From assembly GCA_050944355.1 (NCBI GenBank), contig JBMNQX010000001.1, positions 310,001 to 374,000 on the forward strand: DNA of 64,000 nt. Reading direction: 5' to 3'. The position numbers and the translations under genes were made by a program. Shown piece after piece: positions 59,401 through 64,000 of this stretch (positions are counted from its first letter, which is position 1; every line of letters starts with the position of its first letter). Origin of the DNA: UBA4285 sp050944355. GTDB taxonomy: Bacteria > Bacillota > Clostridia > Lachnospirales > Lachnospiraceae. Below the pieces are notes generated by a model. That model was given only the letters and a program-made list of their open reading frames with translations, was not told where the DNA came from and searched no databases.

Positions 59401-59919
59401 TCACGTATACTGTTTCTCTACAATGGCATATAGAATGTCACCCAGTTCCCGCGGCTTATTTTTACACCCACCGTCAAGCCATTCCCGGATCACGCCGATC
59501 ACGCCATAGTAATTGTACTGATAAGACACCGCAAATGTTTTCGCGTCGTATGTTCCTCTCTGTATCAGAATTTCCTTCATTTCATCATACATTTTCCGGA
59601 CAGTATTCCGGATGTATCTGCTTTCCAGATGCGAATCAAAGAATTCCCGGTAAAACGGCTGGTTCTGATAAATGATCTCGAGAAGCCTGTAACGGTCATT
59701 CTCGAGATCATGATCGTGAAAAGCAGATTCCGTGAGCTGCTCTTCGAGTTTTTCGAACAGATCATAGACGTCCTGATAGTTTCTGTAAAAAGTACTGCGG
59801 TTGATATCCGCCATTTCACACAACTCTTTCACCGTTATCTCTGACAAATGTTTCTTCTCCAGAAGTTTGTACAGAGAATCTTTGATAACCATTTGCGTAT
59901 ACGCCGTTCTTCTGTCCAT
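59401..59919 (-). CDS. TetR-family transcriptional regulator
   Basis: A 172-residue regulator. The N-terminal helix-turn-helix (about 10-55) contains LSEITVKELCEMADINRSTFYRNYQDVYDLFEKLEE. The C-terminal part is helical and aromatic, with YNYYGVIGVIREWLDGGCK, similar to the DhaS-like group. It is divergent to the SDR reductase gene at 60165, which is a likely target, and the gap between them contains a 13-base palindrome. Confidence 0.92.
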   Translation of the reverse strand: MDRRTAYTQMVIKDSLYKLLEKKHLSEITVKELCEMADINRSTFYRNYQDVYDLFEKLEEQLTESAFHDHDLENDRYRLLEIIYQNQPFYREFFDSHLESRYIRNTVRKMYDEMKEILIQRGTYDAKTFAVSYQYNYYGVIGVIREWLDGGCKNKPRELGDILYAIVEKQYT

Positions 59920-60070
59920 ACCTTTCTCCTGTTTTGCTGCCGCTTAAATTTGAAATGAGAAACGCTTCCTGATTCGCGACAATTCATCTGAATCTGATGC
60001 ATAAGAATCATTTGTCATTTGATTGATGCTTGTTTTCATCTCATATTAAAGATTACTATACAAGAGAAAG

Positions 60071-60083
60071 ATGTGCAACACAT
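60071..60083. promoter_or_regulatory. Palindrome between tetR and reductase genes
   Basis: ATGTG and CACAT flank CAA. It lies in the 245-bp divergent gap, just downstream of a weak TTTCAT-N17-TATACA promoter pair reading toward the reductase. Candidate TetR-type operator. Confidence 0.4.
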
Positions 60084-60164
60084 GATGCATTTCTGAAGTA
60101 TCGAATTTCAGAATAACCAAATAGCGAAATGGACATCAGGATTTCAGATATAAGGAGATCAGAA

Positions 60165-61175
60165 ATGAAAAAAGAATTTGAAAAGGTTTTGGTCACCGGT
60201 GGAACCGGATTTCTCGCGGGATGGACGATTCGAAAATTGCTTGAAAGAGGATACAGCGTGCGGACAACTGTCCGGTCGCCGAAAAAATTCAGCGCTGTGC
60301 AGGATATGCTAATGCAAGAAGGCGTCGATACCACAAATCTTTCGTTCGCCGTTGCCGACCTGAGCAAAGCTGACAAATGGCCCGAAGCGATGGAGGGAAT
60401 GGACGCCGTACTGCATATCGCCTCTCCGCTCGGGGGAAATGATCAGGAAAATCCGGAACTGATAGCGACCGCAAAAAGCGGCGTGGAAAATGTGATCCGG
60501 GCCGCAATCAGCGCCGGTGTGAAAAAGATTGTCATGACCTCTTCAGAAGCGGCCTGCTATCCCGGCAGGAAATACAGAGAGAAAACAGCCGATGAATCGT
60601 TCTGGACGGATGTCAACAACAAAGAGATCACAAATTATATGCGCTCCAAGATCATCGCCGAAAAAGAAGCGTGGGAACTCATTGGCGGTCAGAATCACAC
60701 AAAACTCACCACAATCCTTCCCGGTGCGATTCTCGGGCCTTTTATGGCCGGCAGAAGAAGCTCGACGGATCAGATTTTTGAAATGCTCCTGAAAGGAACG
60801 CCAAGCCCAAATGTTCTTTATAACGTGAGCGACGTCCGCGATCTCGCAGAACTGCACATACTGGCCATGGAAAATCCGGCCGCCGACGGTCAGCGTTTTC
60901 TCGCTCACGGCGAGGACATGACCATGCCGCAGATGGCGAGAATCCTCAAGGCTCAATATCCGGACAGAAAGGTAAAGACCACTGTCGTCCCTGATTTTAT
61001 CGTCCATATTATGGCCAGGAATAACACAGCCATGAAGATCCTGAACACCATGGTCGGAATGAACTATACGCTCGACAACACAAAAGCGCGCTCCGTGCTG
61101 CACTGGAATCCACGCCCGGCAAGAGAAACCGTTCTGGACGCCACAGACTATTTAATAAAAGGCGGAATCATCTGA
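60165..61175 (+). CDS. NAD(P)-dependent epimerase/reductase (extended SDR)
   Basis: A 336-residue extended short-chain dehydrogenase resembling dihydroflavonol-4-reductase or aldehyde reductases. The cofactor site is in VLVTGGTGFLAGWTIRKLLERGY, followed by RTTVRSPKK, which may select NADP. The catalytic Ser is in IVMTSSEAAC and the Tyr-Lys pair in YMRSKIIAE. The substrate is unknown. ATAAGGAGATCAGAA precedes ATG 60165; an earlier in-frame ATG lacks a site. The stop is overlapped by a short GGCGGA/TCCGCC hairpin (61158-61183) with few T residues, probably its terminator. Likely controlled by the divergent TetR. Confidence 0.9.
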   Translation: MKKEFEKVLVTGGTGFLAGWTIRKLLERGYSVRTTVRSPKKFSAVQDMLMQEGVDTTNLSFAVADLSKADKWPEAMEGMDAVLHIASPLGGNDQENPELIATAKSGVENVIRAAISAGVKKIVMTSSEAACYPGRKYREKTADESFWTDVNNKEITNYMRSKIIAEKEAWELIGGQNHTKLTTILPGAILGPFMAGRRSSTDQIFEMLLKGTPSPNVLYNVSDVRDLAELHILAMENPAADGQRFLAHGEDMTMPQMARILKAQYPDRKVKTTVVPDFIVHIMARNNTAMKILNTMVGMNYTLDNTKARSVLHWNPRPARETVLDATDYLIKGGII

Positions 61176-61239
61176 TCCGCCTTTATACATACGAACAATA
61201 AAATCCGTTACTGCTCGATCAGTCCTCCGTTCTGACATA

Positions 61240-62061
61240 TCAGTCCGTGGGGTTTACTTCAACTTCTGCGTAGCAGACTTCTGACTGGTCGTTGAAAATA
61301 ACCTGATACTTGTATTGCTGTCCCTCGTTGTCGGTGGCGCTGATATCAGCATAGAAATATCCTCTGTTCGAAGACAAGTCAATTTCATACGTAATTTTGA
61401 TCGGACATCCGATATTGAACAGTTTCATTAAAACTTCATCCGAGTCATCTCTGAGCCGGACAGTATACGGGAAAATATATTCCGGCGGGTTCTCGTCGCC
61501 GAGGCCGGTGCTCACAGGATTTACCCAACAATCCTCGAATGCGCGTTCTTCGTCTTCATACATATTATCGACGCAAGTATATCCTAAATTTCTGCCATCC
61601 GGAAGCTCAAAAAGTGTTTCAAGGAAAATGCCGCCGGGTTTGATTGTCTCAGGAAGCGGTTCACCGGTCGTCGACCCGATCGTGAATCCATCTGCCTCTA
61701 AGTCGCTTACGCGGATCGGGAGATCGTACTCTACTCCGTTAATTGAGACTTTATCGATATCCGGCATGATTTCGCTGCCTTCATTGTAGTAATACTTGAC
61801 ATAGACATTCGAGACCTCAATCCTGTCTGCGCCAAAATCGTGGTCTCTGATGAACTCGTCGACATCTATCGAGTTATCTGTGTAGATGCTGATATCTTCC
61901 TTGTCGTCATTAAAATGAATTCTGTCATCTGCTGAACTTTCTTCCGTGGAGCTGTCAGTTGTACTTTCAGATTTGCCTGCGGTGGCATCCGTTCCGCCGC
62001 AGGCAGCCAGCATAACAGCCGCTGCCGTCATCACGGCCGCCGCCCATTTCAATCTTCTCAT
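61240..62061 (-). CDS. Lipoprotein of unknown function
   Basis: A 273-residue extracytoplasmic protein. The signal peptide ends in a lipobox, VMLAACGG (Cys near residue 21). A Ser/Thr/Glu-rich linker (about 25-45) leads into a domain with VYVKYYYNEGSEIMPDID, TIGSTTGEPLPETI and YFYADISATDNEG. I do not recognise the domain; it is beta-rich and acidic. GGGGGG lies shortly before the ATG. It is probably a separate transcript from the decaying genes upstream. Confidence 0.82.
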   Translation of the reverse strand: MRRLKWAAAVMTAAAVMLAACGGTDATAGKSESTTDSSTEESSADDRIHFNDDKEDISIYTDNSIDVDEFIRDHDFGADRIEVSNVYVKYYYNEGSEIMPDIDKVSINGVEYDLPIRVSDLEADGFTIGSTTGEPLPETIKPGGIFLETLFELPDGRNLGYTCVDNMYEDEERAFEDCWVNPVSTGLGDENPPEYIFPYTVRLRDDSDEVLMKLFNIGCPIKITYEIDLSSNRGYFYADISATDNEGQQYKYQVIFNDQSEVCYAEVEVNPTD

Positions 62062-62165
62062 TTCATTTTCCCCCCAGGTATAAATTTCACCATTAAATTT
62101 TTACCCGTTCACTTTGTTCTGCATTATCTGCAGCGTTTCATCGTCCGTCAATCCCATGCTTTATT

Positions 62166-63226
62166 CTACTGCTTTTCAGCCGCTATCTGATGAATGATTT
62201 CGGAAAAGCCGGCAGAATCTGATTAAAAAGTCCATGCGTCATATTTTTCATGATATACATTTTCTTATAGGGCGCGTTCACCTTATCAAAATACTCCTGC
62301 GCAAGTTTCCAGTTTGTCTGATAGTCTTTGTCACCGTTGATATTAATATAAGGCACCTGATAATCGTATCTGCCCGCAAGAGAAAACGACAGAAACTCCT
62401 CAGAAGTGTCAAATGTCAGATAAACGCTGAACTACCGTCTGAAATATGCTATCCAATCCAGTATTGAATAGTTCGGGTTGAAAAAGACAGCTGCCGCTTC
62501 ATTGTAATCGGTGCCATTTGCCATTATATCGTAACCATACTTCTTCATAATGCTGTTTTTCGTGTTTATATAATCCATCGTGAGGTTCTCCGGATCCAGC
62601 GAGTTTATCTGCTCTATTATTTCTTCATCGCCCTGTGCCCATTGCAGCGCCTCTTCCTTGAACGCCTCCTCATTTGCCATGTAATCGACAAGCTGCCCTG
62701 TTCCGATGAAGCAGTCGTAATATTCCGGATACGCCAGTGCCAGGTTCGCCCCGTAGATGGAACCCCACGAATGGCCGAGCAGCGTGATCTTGTCTTTCGA
62801 CAAATAATCCAGGATAAATTCCGTGACTTCCTTCCCGTCTTCCATAAACAAGTCGCGGGTCAGCACAATGTCATTCTGGTCCGGATCATAACTTTTCCCG
62901 CAATTTCGCTGATCCCAGGTCACGACAGTATACACGTCCGCCCATTTTCTGGTGAACGCATAGTCAATATCGCTCGCCGACGAACCGGGACCGCCGTGCA
63001 GATACAGCAGCACAGGATTATCAATATCCTCGCCGTATATGTTAATCCACTGTTTTGTTCCGTTGACGTCGATATACATCGACTCATTGATTCCGCCGTC
63101 CGGCGTCCTGCTGTAATACGCCCTTCCAATCTCTCTGACGGCTGTTATCGCAATCACCAGGATCAAAACCGTCAAAGCAATTCGCTTAATGATTCTCCGT
63201 ATTTTCACCGGCGCCCCCAATTGCAT
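62166..63226 (-). pseudogene. Alpha/beta hydrolase, broken by an amber stop and a frameshift
   Basis: The first 264 codons read as a membrane-anchored alpha/beta hydrolase (proline-iminopeptidase-like): one N-terminal helix, VLLYLHGGPGSSASD, WDQRNCGKS and the nucleophile in LLGHSWGSIYGANLAL. An in-frame TAG at 62434-62432, after WIAYFRR, stops it. The same frame then continues with clearly related sequence (EEFLSFSLAGRYDYQVPY, KDYQTNWKLAQEYFDKV, MKNMTHGLF). A second lesion near a T-run shifts the last part (SAGFSEIIHQIAAEKQ) into another frame. The catalytic His in MTHG is thus lost. It starts inside the stop of the preceding gene. Confidence 0.82.
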
Positions 63227-63751
63227 CAATTCCAGAAGAAAAGAAGAATAAAAAATATTTCCGCGTAATTTCCGATAATATGAGCCACGGTGCTGATCAT
63301 ACAGTTATCCGTCTTATGAAAAATGCGGCTGAAGATCAGACTGCAGATGAAATTGCCGCTCGTTCCGAAGAGAACAATTGCCGCGGCGTGTTGTGAGACG
63401 TGTCCCATGGCAAATAGTATCGATAAAAACACTGCCCATGTCATAGTCTATGTAACTCTGACCGAAAATAAGGAATCCGAGAATCACATACAGAATCTGT
63501 ACACAGGAAAGAACTACGACCAGCTGCCATACGGTTTTGTCTTTCAATTCAGAACCCATCGTGGTAAAGCGCAATCCGGATTGTTTCAGGGACGGCCCGG
63601 CAATCGCCTCGACAATAAAAAAGCTGGCAAGGCCAACCCAAACGGCAATGCCAGCCATCTCGAGCGCCGGCACCAGCTGTGTAAAGCTCAGTGCCGTCAT
63701 GACTCCCATGCTTATATAACTCACCGCCGATGCTGCTTTCGCTCTTTTCAC
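63226..63751 (-). pseudogene. CPBP-family membrane protease remnant
   Basis: The GTG at 63751 (GAGGGG upstream, overlapping the previous stop) begins a membrane protein with several helices. The frame is lost near 63435, where it runs out through non-hydrophobic residues. A second frame resumes there with WAVFLSILFAMGHVSQHAAA and VAHIIGNYAEIFF, the second and third metal motifs of CPBP (Abi/CAAX) proteases. The first motif, EExxxR, is nowhere in either frame, so an internal deletion plus frameshift seems to have occurred. Confidence 0.72.
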
Positions 63752-64000
63752 CAATGCCACCCCTCTTTGTCCTCTATTGATGATTCGAACTGGTCCGTAT
63801 CTGTATGAATATCTGTTTTTTCTATATCAGCTGCCGCCTCATTTTTCATCCACCGGCCGCCGAAGAAATAGCCGAGAAATAACAGAATAATTCTGGAAAA
63901 GCTGGCAGAAAAGGGAAAAGTGTTCGTAACATCTGATAACTGCCCAAGACGCTCGTAATAAACTAATTTCACAATAGAAAAAACAACGGAAGCCAGGAAC
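63748..64000 (-). CDS. Membrane protein, 5' part outside window
   Basis: The frame is open to the window edge, so only the last 83 residues are seen. It contains two hydrophobic stretches (FLASVVFSIVKLVYY and ASFSRIILLFLGYFFGG) followed by an acidic hydrophilic tail (EAAADIEKTDIHTDTDQFE). The function is unknown. Its stop overlaps the start of the CPBP remnant, so the three genes at this end form one former operon. Confidence 0.6.
   Translation of the reverse strand, partial: FLASVVFSIVKLVYYERLGQLSDVTNTFPFSASFSRIILLFLGYFFGGRWMKNEAAADIEKTDIHTDTDQFESSIEDKEGWHW

Noticed and set aside
62432..62434. In-frame TAG in the hydrolase as a coded pyrrolysine or programmed read-through
   Set aside because: A second, unrelated frameshift lies near the C-terminus and the neighbouring CPBP gene is also broken, so decay explains the stop better.
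63776..63800. GATTCGAACTGG resembling the T-arm of a tRNA on the minus strand
   Set aside because: No acceptor stem, anticodon arm or D-arm can be drawn around it, and it lies within a coding frame.
1..64000. CRISPR array, rRNA, tRNA, insertion sequence or replication origin
   Set aside because: No regularly spaced direct repeats, no transposase, no DnaA-box cluster and no structured tRNA or rRNA sequence was seen in reading the window.

Overview
The window looks like chromosomal DNA from a Gram-positive member of the Clostridia, most likely a Lachnospiraceae-type gut bacterium. This is inferred from gene content and order: sepF, the lspA-rluD pair, rplU-prp-rpmA with a cleavable L27 N-terminus, obg-yhbY-nadD-yqeK-rsfS, a short HisG paired with HisZ, LexA boxes of the CGAACnnnnGTTCG type, and Cna-B surface proteins. 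Ribosome binding sites are strong AGGAGG-like sequences, and GTG or TTG starts with GTGA/ATGA overlaps are common. No rRNA, tRNA, CRISPR array or insertion sequence was seen.

Layout. 1-8.2 kb (+): the end of a HlyD-like adaptor gene, yggS, sepF, aroB, lspA and rluD, then a cytidylate-kinase-like gene, then a two-gene unit (cysteine hydrolase plus APC permease) behind a strong promoter and a leader terminator. 8.2-14.4 kb (-): a stand-alone tyrosine recombinase, a DEAD-box helicase, an SOS-controlled LysM protein resembling the division inhibitor YneA, and a TRAP-TAXI importer. 14.6-16.0 kb (+): a second cytidylate-kinase-like gene and lexA. 16.1-39.4 kb (-): a long block of housekeeping genes. 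It holds rsfS-yqeK-nadD-yhbY-obg, rpmA-prp-rplU behind a probable L21 leader, and a histidine operon hisZ-G-D-B-A-I that runs on into an RNase E/G gene and a PAP2 gene. Upstream of these lie recU with rRNA modification genes, then coaD-rsmD-plsY-der-ung and hisF-hisH-mtaB. 39.4-48.0 kb: an HPr-like gene (+), then (-) thiI, a cysteine desulfurase, rsmE, prmA, an M18 aminopeptidase and scpB-scpA. After these come a 6S RNA gene and a sigma-70-like protein that lacks region 4.

48.2-64 kb is more accessory. It contains an RpiB/LacAB-family isomerase, a signal-less pectinesterase, a two-component system, an autoregulated DtxR-family repressor, a divergent biotin ligase, and a 1291-residue Cna-B adhesin with a non-canonical sorting signal. 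Last come a TetR regulator with a divergent SDR reductase, a lipoprotein, and two adjacent decaying genes (an alpha/beta hydrolase and a CPBP-family membrane protein) next to a membrane protein cut by the window edge.

The most interesting points are the truncated sigma-like protein beside 6S RNA, the three-box LexA control region of the LysM protein, and the 8-bp tandem operator in front of hisZ. Also notable are the leader terminator before the hydrolase/permease unit, the HPr-like protein without its histidine, and the biotin ligase with a degraded ligand loop. All functional statements rest on reading motifs by eye; no database search was run.
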